A DNA stretch of 12,994 nt from the NCBI GenBank assembly GCA_023448955.1, contig JAEXJU010000086.1, positions 1 to 12,994 of the forward strand, given 5' to 3'. Origin of the DNA: Bacteroidota bacterium (GTDB lineage Bacteria > Bacteroidota > Bacteroidia > Flavobacteriales > Weeksellaceae). This document shows, piece after piece, positions 1 through 6,650 of this stretch. The position numbers were made by a program, and so were the translations under genes. Position 1 is the stretch's first letter, and every line of letters begins with the position of its first letter. The notes beneath the pieces were generated by a model. The model searched no databases, had not been told where the DNA came from, and worked only from the letters and a program-made list of their open reading frames with translations.

Positions 1-1
1 G

Positions 2-2014
2 ATAAAAGGTGAAGGAGAAGGGCAGGCTTTATATAATTCTATCAATGGAGAATTGGTAGCAACAGCAACTTCCAAAGGTTTGGATTTTGGAGAGATGATG
101 GATTACGCCAGAAAAATTGGCGGTCCGGCTCTTCGAAAACTGACTTTCCAAGAAAGAGGATTAATGTTAAAGAAACTCGCTTTTCATCTTTTGGAAAAGA
201 AAGATATTTTCTACAAAGTGAGTTGGGCAACCGGCGCAACCAAAGCAGATTCCTGGGTAGACATCGAAGGCGGAATTGGAAATCTTTTTGCTAACGCATC
301 ACTCAGAAGGCAATTTCCCGATTTACCTTATTACATCGATGGCGATGCGGTGAAGCTTTCCAAAGAAGGAACGTTCATCGGCCATCATATTTGCACTCCG
401 AAACGTGGTGTTGCAATTCATATCAATGCCTTTAATTTTCCGGTTTGGGGAATGTTGGAGAAAATTGCGGTCAATCTTTTGGCTGGCGTTCCGGCCATCG
501 TAAAACCGGCAACGGCTACAAGTTTTCTAACCGAAGTTGTCGTTAAAGAAATTATTGCTTCCCAAATTTTACCCAAAGGAAGTCTGCAATTAATTTGCGG
601 TTCGGCCAACGGAATTTTGGATAATGTTACAACGGAAGATGTCGTAACGTTTACAGGTTCGGCTTCCACAGGAAAAATGCTTAAAGCGCATCCGAAAATT
701 ATTGAAGAATCTGTGCCGTTCAATTTGGAAGCAGATTCTTTGAACGCGATGGTTTTGGGCGAAGATGCAAAACCTGGAACTGCCGAATTCGATTTATTCA
801 TCAAGGAAGCAACACGCGAAATGACAACCAAAGCTGGACAAAAATGTACGGCTGTAAGACGATTGCTGATTCCAGGCAACTTGGTTGAGGATGTTCAGAT
901 TGCTCTTGGACAAAGACTTTCAACCGTAGTCATCGGTGACCCGAATGTCGAAGGCGTGAGAATGGGTGCTTTGGCTAATAAAGACCAGGTGAAGGAAGTT
1001 TCCGAGAAAGTTCAGGAACTATCAAAAACTCAGGAAATTGTTTTCGGAAATCTGGAAAACTTTGAAGTGAAAGGTGCTGACAAAAACAAAGGTGCATTCA
1101 TTTCTCCTATTTTATTCCTTAATTCTGACCCTTTTAAATATACGGATTGTCATAATATCGAAGCATTTGGACCAGTCAGCACGTTGATTCCTTACCATAA
1201 TTTAGAAGAAGCCATTGAGTTGGCAAGAATGGGAAAAGGTTCACTTTGCTGTTCGGTTGTGACAGCTGATGATGATTTTGCAAGAGATTTTGTCATCGGC
1301 GCCGCATCGATGCACGGTCGAATTCTGATTCTAAATTCCGATTGTGCCAAAGAAAGTACAGGTCACGGTTCGCCCTTGCCAATGCTGGTTCACGGCGGTC
1401 CGGGAAGAGCTGGCGGTGGCGAAGAAATGGGCGGGAAACGTGGTGTTCTTCACTATATGCAACGTACTGCGATTCAAGGTTCGCCAACGACTTTGACACA
1501 TATTACGCAGCAATATCAATATGGTGGAAAACAGTGGGAAGATGACATTCATCCATTCAGAAAACATTTTGAAGAGCTGAAAGTTGGTGAAACTTATATC
1601 ACAGCAAAACATACGGTTACAGAATCTGATATTACCAATTTTGCCAACGTTTCCGGTGACAATTTTTATGCGCATATGGATGCAACTTCTTTGGAAGGAA
1701 CGATTTTCGAAGGTCGAGTAGCACACGGCTATTTCATTTTGAGCAAAGCTGCAGGATTGTTTGTTGATGCCAGAAAAGGTCCGGTTTTGCTGAATTATGG
1801 TTTGGACGAATGCCGTTTCGTGAAACCTGTTTATCCCGGAATGACGATTGGCGTGAGGTTTACCTGCAAAGAAAAAATCAGTCAGGAAAAACGGGACGAA
1901 GACGATATTGCCAAAGGAATCGTTCGTTGGCTAGTCGATGTTTATGATGAGACTGGAGAGACTGTCGCGATTGCTACGATTTTGACAATGGTAAAGAAAA
2001 TGAATCAGGAATAA
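2..2014 (+). CDS. paaZ: PaaZ: bifunctional oxepin-CoA hydrolase / 3-oxo-5,6-dehydrosuberyl-CoA semialdehyde dehydrogenase, 5' end missing
   Basis: The reading frame is open from base 2, so the gene starts left of the window. About 670 residues are visible against roughly 680 in E. coli PaaZ, so only about 10-20 are missing. Numbered from the in-frame TTG at 53, residues 1 to about 500 are an aldehyde dehydrogenase domain, with the general-base Glu in FNLEADS (residue 226) and the nucleophile Cys in AGQKCTA (265). From about 505 to 653 is a MaoC-like hydratase domain with the hot-dog active-site stretch SGDNFYAHMD (Asp536, His542). In the known family the MaoC domain opens the oxepin-CoA ring and the dehydrogenase domain oxidises the resulting aldehyde, in aerobic phenylacetate breakdown. 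All key residues are present, so it should be active. The TTG at 53 is not the start, because family-like sequence (LYNSING) continues upstream of it. No terminator follows the stop. Confidence 0.95.
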   Translation: MKGEGEGQALYNSINGELVATATSKGLDFGEMMDYARKIGGPALRKLTFQERGLMLKKLAFHLLEKKDIFYKVSWATGATKADSWVDIEGGIGNLFANASLRRQFPDLPYYIDGDAVKLSKEGTFIGHHICTPKRGVAIHINAFNFPVWGMLEKIAVNLLAGVPAIVKPATATSFLTEVVVKEIIASQILPKGSLQLICGSANGILDNVTTEDVVTFTGSASTGKMLKAHPKIIEESVPFNLEADSLNAMVLGEDAKPGTAEFDLFIKEATREMTTKAGQKCTAVRRLLIPGNLVEDVQIALGQRLSTVVIGDPNVEGVRMGALANKDQVKEVSEKVQELSKTQEIVFGNLENFEVKGADKNKGAFISPILFLNSDPFKYTDCHNIEAFGPVSTLIPYHNLEEAIELARMGKGSLCCSVVTADDDFARDFVIGAASMHGRILILNSDCAKESTGHGSPLPMLVHGGPGRAGGGEEMGGKRGVLHYMQRTAIQGSPTTLTHITQQYQYGGKQWEDDIHPFRKHFEELKVGETYITAKHTVTESDITNFANVSGDNFYAHMDATSLEGTIFEGRVAHGYFILSKAAGLFVDARKGPVLLNYGLDECRFVKPVYPGMTIGVRFTCKEKISQEKRDEDDIAKGIVRWLVDVYDETGETVAIATILTMVKKMNQE

Positions 2015-2021
2015 TTTTTTG

Positions 2022-2029
2022 TAAATTTG
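2022..2029 (+). promoter_or_regulatory. -7 promoter box for the toxin-antitoxin pair
   Basis: TAAATTTG fits the Bacteroidota sigma consensus TAnnTTTG exactly. It lies 8 bases after the paaZ stop and 16 bases before the antitoxin ATG, giving a very short leader. No TTTG stands at the usual -33 distance, so it rests on one box only. It suggests the toxin-antitoxin pair can be transcribed independently of paaZ. Confidence 0.4.
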
Positions 2030-2045
2030 ATTTAAATAAAATAGT

Positions 2046-2258
2046 ATGACATCTCTTTCATTATATAAAAAAATTGAAAATCTGCCGCCCGCTCTTAAAA
2101 AAGAAGCGGAGGATTTTATTGAGTTTCTTTTAGATAAAACCAAAAAGAAAGAGAAAAATCCTCAAAAGCTAAAAAAAACATTTGGGAGTCTGAAAGGTAA
2201 AGTTTCTCTATCAGAAGATTTTGATGCACCTTTAGAAGACTTTAAAGATTATATGTAA
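2046..2258 (+). CDS. VapB-like antitoxin, DUF2281 family
   Basis: This 70-residue protein has the DUF2281 layout. Residues 5-30 contain a helical core (LYKKIENLPPALKKEAEDFI), followed by a lysine-rich linker (31-45). The acidic tail ends in SEDFDAPLEDFKDYM, which in this family usually wraps the partner toxin. DUF2281 proteins are commonly encoded just before PIN-domain toxins and are taken as their antitoxins and autorepressors. The stop codon shares one base with the toxin start (TAATG at 2256-2260), so the two are translationally coupled. The ATG at 2046 is the only sensible start. The DNA-binding part is not obvious from sequence, so autoregulation is inferred from the family. Confidence 0.85.
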   Translation: MTSLSLYKKIENLPPALKKEAEDFIEFLLDKTKKKEKNPQKLKKTFGSLKGKVSLSEDFDAPLEDFKDYM

Positions 2259-2644
2259 TGAAGTATTTGCTGGACACCCATACACTTCTTTGGTTTTTCG
2301 AAGGAAACCTAAATCTTTCTTTTGATGCAAGGTCTGCAATAGAAAATGCTGAAAATATATGTTTTGTAAGCATTGCTTCCATATGGGAAATAGCAATCAA
2401 ATTAAGCTTAGGTAAATTAACACTCGATGTTTCCTTAAATGATCTGAGATCTGAAATATTAAAAAATGATTTTCAAATAATGCCAATAGAATTCGATCAT
2501 ATTATTGAATTAGCAAATCTGGAAATTATTCACAGAGATCCTTTTGACAGAATCATAATTTCCCAAGCGATTGCTGAAAAATGTACTGTCATTTCTCGCG
2601 ATTCAAACTTCACTCATTATAAAAACTTTAAATTACTTTGGTAA
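2258..2644 (+). CDS. vapC: VapC-type PIN-domain ribonuclease toxin
   Basis: The 128 residues form a complete PIN domain of normal length. It opens with YLLDTHTLLWF (Asp6), has the second acid in SIWEIAIK (Glu44), HRDPFDR with Asp94 and Asp97, and the final acid in SRDSNF (Asp115). These four acidic positions bind the metal ions for RNA cleavage in the family, so the nuclease centre is intact. It belongs to the DTHTLLW subgroup that typically pairs with DUF2281 antitoxins, as it does here. Targets of such toxins are often tRNA or rRNA, but the target here cannot be read from sequence. The stop is 11 bases before the next gene's ATG, so read-through transcription into that gene is likely. Confidence 0.9.
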   Translation: MKYLLDTHTLLWFFEGNLNLSFDARSAIENAENICFVSIASIWEIAIKLSLGKLTLDVSLNDLRSEILKNDFQIMPIEFDHIIELANLEIIHRDPFDRIIISQAIAEKCTVISRDSNFTHYKNFKLLW

Positions 2645-2655
2645 TAAATAAATCA

Positions 2656-3411
2656 ATGCAAGCATACGTAAAATCAACCATAGAAAACGGAATCGGAACC
2701 ATCGAGTTTTTCCATCCGCAAAGCAACTCGATGCCGAGTTCTCAACTTAAAAATTTAGTAGAAGAAATTAATAGTCTTAGCAAAAATGACAACACAAAAG
2801 TTATCATTCTGAAAAGTGGTGGCGAAAAAGCCTTTTGTGCAGGCGCATCTTTTGACGAATTGATCTCCATCAAAGATTTTGAAACAGGAAAGACTTTCTT
2901 CTCAGGCTTCGCTAATGTCATCAATGCGATGCGAAAATCACCAAAACTGATTATTGCCAGAATCCACGGAAAGGCAGTTGGCGGCGGCGTCGGAATTGCG
3001 TGTGCTGCGGATTATACTTTTGCGACAGAAAATGCTTCTGTAAAACTAAGTGAATTGGCTGTTGGAATAGGACCTTTCGTAATTGGGCCAGTTGTTGAGA
3101 AGAAAATCGGGACTTCATCTTTTGCGCAACTGGCAATCAATGCAACCGAATTTTATTCCGCAGAATGGGCAAGAGAAAAAAATATGTATCAGGATGTTTA
3201 TGAAACTCCGGAAGAAATGGATGCAGAAATTCAAATTTTGGCTGAGAAATTAGCAAACTCGAATCCGGAAGCAATGTCACAACTGAAAAAAATTTTCTGG
3301 AAAGGAACAGAGCATTGGGATGACTTATTAGCGGAAAGGGCTGGAATTAGTGGAAATCTGGTTCTATCGGATTTTACTGTTAATGCGATTAATCAGTTTA
3401 AAAACAAGTAA
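2656..3411 (+). CDS. Enoyl-CoA hydratase/isomerase (crotonase) family protein
   Basis: This 251-residue crotonase-fold enzyme presumably hydrates or isomerises an enoyl-CoA. The first oxyanion-hole segment is KAFCAGASFDEL (near Ala64), the second is GKAVGGGVG (Gly110-111), and a catalytic-type Glu lies in LSELAVGIGPF (Glu133). The second Glu of classical hydratases, expected about 20 residues later, is replaced by Ser/Thr, so the exact reaction is uncertain. The ATG at 2656 is preferred over an upstream in-frame TTG at 2638, because the TTG lies inside vapC and adds residues with no family match. The paaZ gene upstream makes a role in phenylacetate beta-oxidation (PaaF/PaaG-like) likely. The SELxxGIGPF motif also occurs in methylglutaconyl-CoA-hydratase-like relatives, so leucine breakdown remains possible. 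Confidence 0.88.
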   Translation: MQAYVKSTIENGIGTIEFFHPQSNSMPSSQLKNLVEEINSLSKNDNTKVIILKSGGEKAFCAGASFDELISIKDFETGKTFFSGFANVINAMRKSPKLIIARIHGKAVGGGVGIACAADYTFATENASVKLSELAVGIGPFVIGPVVEKKIGTSSFAQLAINATEFYSAEWAREKNMYQDVYETPEEMDAEIQILAEKLANSNPEAMSQLKKIFWKGTEHWDDLLAERAGISGNLVLSDFTVNAINQFKNK

Positions 3412-3447
3412 AACAAAAGCCTTTCAAATCTGAAAGGCTTTTGTTTT
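3410..3447. terminator. Bidirectional intrinsic terminator between convergent genes
   Basis: A perfect 17-bp inverted repeat (3410-3426 and 3431-3447) surrounds a 4-base loop, AATC. The arms begin with AAAACAAAAG and end with CTTTTGTTTT, giving a U-rich 3' side on either strand. It overlaps the last bases of both stop codons (+ strand gene ending 3411, - strand gene ending 3446), so it ends both transcripts. Confidence 0.92.
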
Positions 3448-4486
3448 ATTCTTTAATAAGCTTTTGAGATAGATTCTCTTTATCCGTTTTGATTTTTACC
3501 AGATAAATACCTTTTGGTAAATTGGAAATATTTATTTCTCTTGTGCTTGCCGTTTTCAGAAGCTGACCATTTTGTGAATAAACTTCTATATTTTCTATTT
3601 TATCCGTTGTATTAATCGTGAACTTGTCTTTTGCAGGATTTGGATAGATGTGAATTTTTGATTTTTTAACATCATTAACTCCTAAAATACAATCTGTATT
3701 ATAATTTGCTGAAACATCTTTGTCTGGCCAGTTAGAATTAGAATAGGCAACATTGTCTACCTGAATGCAGAAAAGATTTTGATTGTTATTAGCGTGAAAG
3801 CCAGTTATTTTCGAATTATTATTGTTCTGCATATTGAAATTCGTTAAATAAGGGTTGCCACTGCAGAGGACAAAAGTTAAATTTTTGTTATATGATAAGT
3901 CTAGACTAGTGATTTCAGTATTTGCACAATATATTTTTTGCAATTTTAAATTTTTATCGAGATAAAGAAGAAAAATAGGATTAAGGGCACAATCCAAAGA
4001 TATTAACTCAGAATTTTGATCAAGATCTAAAAGTAATAAATTATTATTTACTAACCTTAGATATTTTAAATTAATATTTTTTGAAACATCAATATCTATC
4101 AATTTATTAATTCCACAATCTAAATTTTCTAAATTAATATTTTTTGAAAGATCTATATGTTCCAAATTATTACTGCTACAATCTAAAATTTTTAAATTAA
4201 TATTTTTAGAGATGTCAATGTTTTCTAAAAAATTGTTTTTAACATTTAAAGATTGAATATTAACAAAACTTTCAATTCCATTCAGAACAGATATGCCAAC
4301 ATTACTACAATCAATATTCCCCGCAAAACTATTGGCTTCGGAAACCTGTATCTCAGCATCACCATTAGTATTGATCTGAGTATTGCCAACCAGATAAGCT
4401 TTAAAATTATCATCAGGAATATTGACAATCTGCGCAGTAATCGTAAAAGAAATTAAGAATAGAAAAAACGTAGAAAAAGTCTTCAT
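3446..4486 (-). CDS. Secreted leucine-rich-repeat protein with T9SS type A sorting domain
   Basis: The 346-residue protein has a signal peptide at 1-18 with likely cleavage in ITA|QIV. A conserved start of the mature part (IPDDNFKAYLV) follows, common in flavobacterial LRR proteins. About 80-240 are 21-residue leucine-rich repeats of the form xIDxSKNxNLxxLDCxxNxL. From about 279 to the end is a type IX secretion sorting domain: it starts IYPNPAKDKF, contains VYSQNGQLL and NLPKGIYLVKI, and ends KLIKE. In the known family the C-terminal domain routes the protein through the T9SS to the cell surface or medium. The LRR part probably binds a ligand, but which one is unknown. It is a single-gene unit convergent with the hydratase gene. 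Confidence 0.9.
   Translation of the reverse strand: MKTFSTFFLFLISFTITAQIVNIPDDNFKAYLVGNTQINTNGDAEIQVSEANSFAGNIDCSNVGISVLNGIESFVNIQSLNVKNNFLENIDISKNINLKILDCSSNNLEHIDLSKNINLENLDCGINKLIDIDVSKNINLKYLRLVNNNLLLLDLDQNSELISLDCALNPIFLLYLDKNLKLQKIYCANTEITSLDLSYNKNLTFVLCSGNPYLTNFNMQNNNNSKITGFHANNNQNLFCIQVDNVAYSNSNWPDKDVSANYNTDCILGVNDVKKSKIHIYPNPAKDKFTINTTDKIENIEVYSQNGQLLKTASTREINISNLPKGIYLVKIKTDKENLSQKLIKE
4068..4212 (-). repeat. 63-bp coding repeats in the LRR gene
   Basis: Three units start at 4068, 4131 and 4194, exactly 63 bases apart. Units 1 and 2 share a 19-base run starting AAATTAATATTTTTTG; unit 3 differs only near its end. They encode the identical SKNINL core at residues 93, 114 and 135, so the repeats match at DNA level as well as in protein. 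Confidence 0.85.
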
Positions 4487-4531
4487 TGTTTAGGTTATTA
4501 ATATTTTGGCGAAAATAGTAATTTAAATTTT

Positions 4532-4565
4532 AAAAAAAAACCGCCCATCAAAATATGAAAGGCGG
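4532..4565 (-). terminator. Intrinsic terminator, minus strand
   Basis: Read on the minus strand, CCGCC (4565-4561) pairs with GGCGG (4545-4541), with a possible inner CAT/ATG pairing, and is followed by nine T (4540-4532). It lies upstream of the LRR gene in the same direction, so it would insulate that gene from read-through. Confidence 0.6.
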
Positions 4566-4660
4566 CTGCTTAATCTGATTTCAGAATCATCTGAAAGTTT
4601 TCATCGATAGTAGTTTTTAGAATGTATTGTATTTGTAAATATCAGTTTTTGTGATTACTG
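4532..4660 (-). ncRNA. Possible small RNA
   Basis: On the minus strand a TAAATTTG box (4674-4667), matching TAnnTTTG, would start a transcript near 4660. That RNA would carry a perfect 7-bp hairpin (4596-4590 with 4585-4579, loop of four) and end at the terminator at 4565-4532, about 130 nt in all. No -33 TTTG is seen at the usual spacing. No known RNA family was recognised. It could equally be the tail of a decayed gene. Confidence 0.25.
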
Positions 4661-4725
4661 ACATTGCAAATTTAGATATATCAGAAGATCGCCCATAGAG
4701 CATAAACTACCAATTTCTAAATTCA

Positions 4726-4735
4726 GTATTTCTAC
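4726..4735 (-). promoter_or_regulatory. GTAGAAATAC element, downstream copy
   Basis: The minus strand reads GTAGAAATAC, with GTA and TAC as inverted half-sites. It is identical to 5208-5217 and one base different from 5197-5206. It lies about 50 bases upstream of the minus-strand -7-like box at 4674-4667. A role as operator is inferred. Confidence 0.35.
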
Positions 4736-4742
4736 GTATTTT

Positions 4743-4780
4743 AAAAAAAGATCCCTGCAAAAGAATTATTTGCCGGGATC
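4743..4780 (-). terminator. Intrinsic terminator after the 115-residue gene
   Basis: On the minus strand 4780-4769 pairs with 4761-4750 in a 12-position stem with one mismatch (outer arms GATCCC and GGGATC) and a 7-base loop. Seven T follow (4749-4743). It lies 23 bases past the stop codon at 4804, supporting that gene as a real transcript. Confidence 0.85.
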
Positions 4781-4803
4781 AAAAAATATGAATTGGTTGG
4801 TTA

Positions 4804-5151
4804 TTAGAAATAATTGAGGATCAAGTTACCAATATATGTTACCGGATTTACTTTCTGAAAATCTTTGGAAGTACGAATAACTTTAAAGACATTTTCCCTG
4901 ATTTGTACCACTTCAAAATTCCCTTGGTTCGTTCCAAGTGAGATGTATGGTTTTGCTGGAAAACTCCCTCTTGGAGTTCTCACTTTTGCGGAAACTTCTA
5001 TTATAGGCCAGCCTTTTCTTTTGGCAGTTTCCCATTTTTTATTTGGTTTAACGAAGAAGAAATGACAGGAAAAAAGAACGAACATATACGATATTTTTCC
5101 TGTAATAATATAATCTGTAGAATTGACAATTTCTAACTTTGAGGACATCAT
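4804..5151 (-). CDS. Unrecognised small protein, about 115 residues
   Basis: I do not recognise the family with confidence. The protein has no signal peptide and no charged coiled coil. It alternates hydrophobic and polar residues (IVNSTDYIITGKISY; EVSAKVRTP; KPYISLGTNQGNFEVVQI; VFKVIRT), which suggests a small all-beta fold. It could start at either of two adjacent ATG codons (5151 or 5148). It lies 71 bases downstream of the response regulator gene in the same direction and is followed by a clean terminator. Two GTAGAAATA copies stand 46-66 bases upstream of the start. The overlapping plus-strand frames look like shadows: they have no terminator and poor composition. It may be an output of the adjacent two-component system, which is inference from position only. 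Confidence 0.6.
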   Translation of the reverse strand: MMSSKLEIVNSTDYIITGKISYMFVLFSCHFFFVKPNKKWETAKRKGWPIIEVSAKVRTPRGSFPAKPYISLGTNQGNFEVVQIRENVFKVIRTSKDFQKVNPVTYIGNLILNYF

Positions 5152-5196
5152 CTAAAAGGTTTAGTTTCTGATGCCAAAGGAATAACAATTTGGTGT

Positions 5197-5217
5197 GTAG
5201 AAATAGAGTAGAAATAC
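5197..5217 (+). promoter_or_regulatory. Tandem GTAGAAATA elements upstream of the 115-residue gene
   Basis: GTAGAAATA occurs at 5197-5205 and again at 5208-5216, 11 bases apart, or about one helical turn. The second copy extends to GTAGAAATAC. They lie between the response regulator stop and the 115-residue gene. A degenerate -7-like stretch (minus strand, TATTCCTTTG at 5184-5175) follows, so the pair sits where an activator would bind. The neighbouring LuxR-type regulator is the natural candidate; no experiment is implied. Confidence 0.45.
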
Positions 5218-5222
5218 TTAAT

Positions 5223-5903
5223 TTACAATTTAATCTGCAGCGAATAAATTTCATTAATAATTGCATAGATTACTATGCCTACAGTGTTTCTGGCGCCTAT
5301 TTTATCCAGGATTCTCTGTCTGTGGCTTTCCACAGTTCTGGGACTCAGAAACAGAATATCTGCAATTTCCTGATTGGTTTTTTCCTGGCAGATAAGTTTT
5401 ACCACATCTTTTTCTCTTGGAGATAAGGTCTCATCGTTATCAAAAAGAGATTTTTTCTTCGCAGGTGTATTCATATAGGACAGAAGCATCTCGTGGTCTT
5501 CTTTTGTAAAATACATCCCGTTTTTATAAACATTTTCTATAGCTTCTATAAAAACAGCTTTACTGGAGTTTTTCGGAAGAAAAGCCGAGACGCCAAGTTT
5601 TATCATATAACCCAATACACTGCTTTTATAGTGAGAAGAGAGAATGATGATCCGCAGATCCGGATATTTTTTCTTCAGAAGTTCGGTTAGTTCAAAACCA
5701 TCCATAGGCTTCATCTGAATATCGATCATAACCAGATCAGGAAAATCTTCCTTATTTTTTTGTTCCAGATATTCCAGAAGCTGGCTGCCTTCGGTTGCCA
5801 GGAAATCTACAGAAAATTTATTTTCCATAGAAAGCAGCATTTTAATACCTTCCAGGATGAGCTGTTCATCATCCACAAGGGCAATTTTTATTGTTTCAGT
5901 CAT
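5223..5903 (-). CDS. NarL/FixJ-type response regulator (REC + LuxR HTH)
   Basis: The 226-residue protein has a receiver domain at 5-125 with the acidic pair Asp11-Asp12, the phosphoacceptor Asp61 (VMIDIQMKPMDG), Ser89/Ser90 and the conserved Lys111 (FLPKNSS). A LuxR-type helix-turn-helix lies at about 158-222: LSPREKDVVKLI, TNQEIADILFLSPRTVESHR. All residues needed for phosphotransfer and DNA binding are there. It is a cytoplasmic transcription regulator. Its first 8 bases overlap the end of the kinase gene (ATGACTGA at 5903-5896), so the two are translationally coupled and certainly partners. No terminator follows, so transcription may continue into the 115-residue gene. Confidence 0.95.
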   Translation of the reverse strand: MTETIKIALVDDEQLILEGIKMLLSMENKFSVDFLATEGSQLLEYLEQKNKEDFPDLVMIDIQMKPMDGFELTELLKKKYPDLRIIILSSHYKSSVLGYMIKLGVSAFLPKNSSKAVFIEAIENVYKNGMYFTKEDHEMLLSYMNTPAKKKSLFDNDETLSPREKDVVKLICQEKTNQEIADILFLSPRTVESHRQRILDKIGARNTVGIVIYAIINEIYSLQIKL

Positions 5904-6627
5904 AGTTTGGAGGAATATTTATAATTAGCCGACTGCCTTTTCCAATAGTGTTTTTCCATTTATAAAAACCTTTCAACGAAATTATTCTGGATTCTATATT
6001 TTTAAGTCCCATTCCTTTTTTTGCTGATTTATAATCGAAGCTCTGTCCGTTGTCTGAGAGGATCAATGTCAGATATTTGTTATGACGTCTTATGTAGATG
6101 CTGATTTCTTCTGCGTGAGAATGTTTTATAACGTTGGATGTAAATTCCTGGATGACTCTGTAAATCTGTACTTCCGTAAAATTGTCTTTCTTCTCATAGG
6201 TGGGATCAATGTGCAGTTCTACATTGATTCTGGATGAAAGATTCGTAACCAGCTCCTGCAGATATAATATAAGACCTAACTTTTCCAGATTGACAGGATA
6301 TAAAGAATGTGATATGTTCCTTGTAGAATCTACAAGTTCGGTAATCTGCGTTGTTATGATTTTTCTTGTTTCTTCGCTGTTTCCGGTATCAAGATTATTA
6401 AGCCAAAGCGACAGGATGTTCAGCCTGTTGCCGATATCATCGTGAACCGATATAGCAATTCTTTTTCTTTCATCTTCCTGTCCTTTTATATTTTCCAAGG
6501 TTAGTTCCTTTTGATGGTCTATCTCTGCAAGAAGCTGAGCATCCTTTTCTGCAACTATTCTTTTTACAAAACTTCTGTATGCTAATAAAATAAAAGTAAT
6601 GATGATTATCAGAACAATAATCAGCAA
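5896..6627 (-). CDS. Sensor histidine kinase, HisKA_3 type, with a single membrane helix
   Basis: Numbered from the TTG at 6627, the kinase has 243 residues. A membrane helix covers about 1-18, then a short coiled linker (20-48). The HisKA_3 box EDERKRIAISVHDDIGNRL carries the phospho-accepting His62. The ATPase domain has an N box around Asn165 (EFTSNVIKHSHA), a G1 motif SDNGQSFD (Asp192) and a G2 motif KGMGLKNI. There is no periplasmic or PAS input domain, so sensing must come from elsewhere, perhaps the neighbouring membrane protein. The start is uncertain. There is no ATG, and the frame stays open upstream to 6688 with a plausible Lys-rich N-terminus (KEVKLNIIFLAL), so a rare start inside the upstream gene's 3' end is possible. 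Confidence 0.92.
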   Translation of the reverse strand: MLIIVLIIIITFILLAYRSFVKRIVAEKDAQLLAEIDHQKELTLENIKGQEDERKRIAISVHDDIGNRLNILSLWLNNLDTGNSEETRKIITTQITELVDSTRNISHSLYPVNLEKLGLILYLQELVTNLSSRINVELHIDPTYEKKDNFTEVQIYRVIQEFTSNVIKHSHAEEISIYIRRHNKYLTLILSDNGQSFDYKSAKKGMGLKNIESRIISLKGFYKWKNTIGKGSRLIINIPPNYD

Positions 6628-6650
6628 AGCCAGGAAAATGATATTTAGTT

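Larger units (their letters stand above)
4487..4803. other. Gene-less stretch with two minus-strand terminators
   Basis: This stretch of 317 bases holds no intact gene of convincing length. It contains a minus-strand terminator for the 115-residue gene (4743-4780), a GTAGAAATAC element (4726-4735), a -7-like box on the minus strand (4667-4674), a 7-bp hairpin (4579-4596) and a second minus-strand terminator (4532-4565). A second terminator with nothing recognised before it suggests a short transcript or a gene remnant between the two. Confidence 0.7.

Noticed and set aside
418..879. A 153-codon minus-strand frame inside paaZ
   Set aside because: It lies wholly antisense to well-conserved catalytic sequence and has no promoter, terminator or family-like motif. 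It is a shadow of the real gene.
1331..1726. A 131-codon minus-strand frame inside paaZ
   Set aside because: Antisense to the dehydrogenase-hydratase junction, with Cys- and Phe-rich composition typical of shadow frames.
5048..5266. A 72-codon minus-strand frame overlapping the regulator's 3' end and the 115-residue gene
   Set aside because: It is a shadow of two better-supported genes, one of which has clear LuxR-family sequence here.
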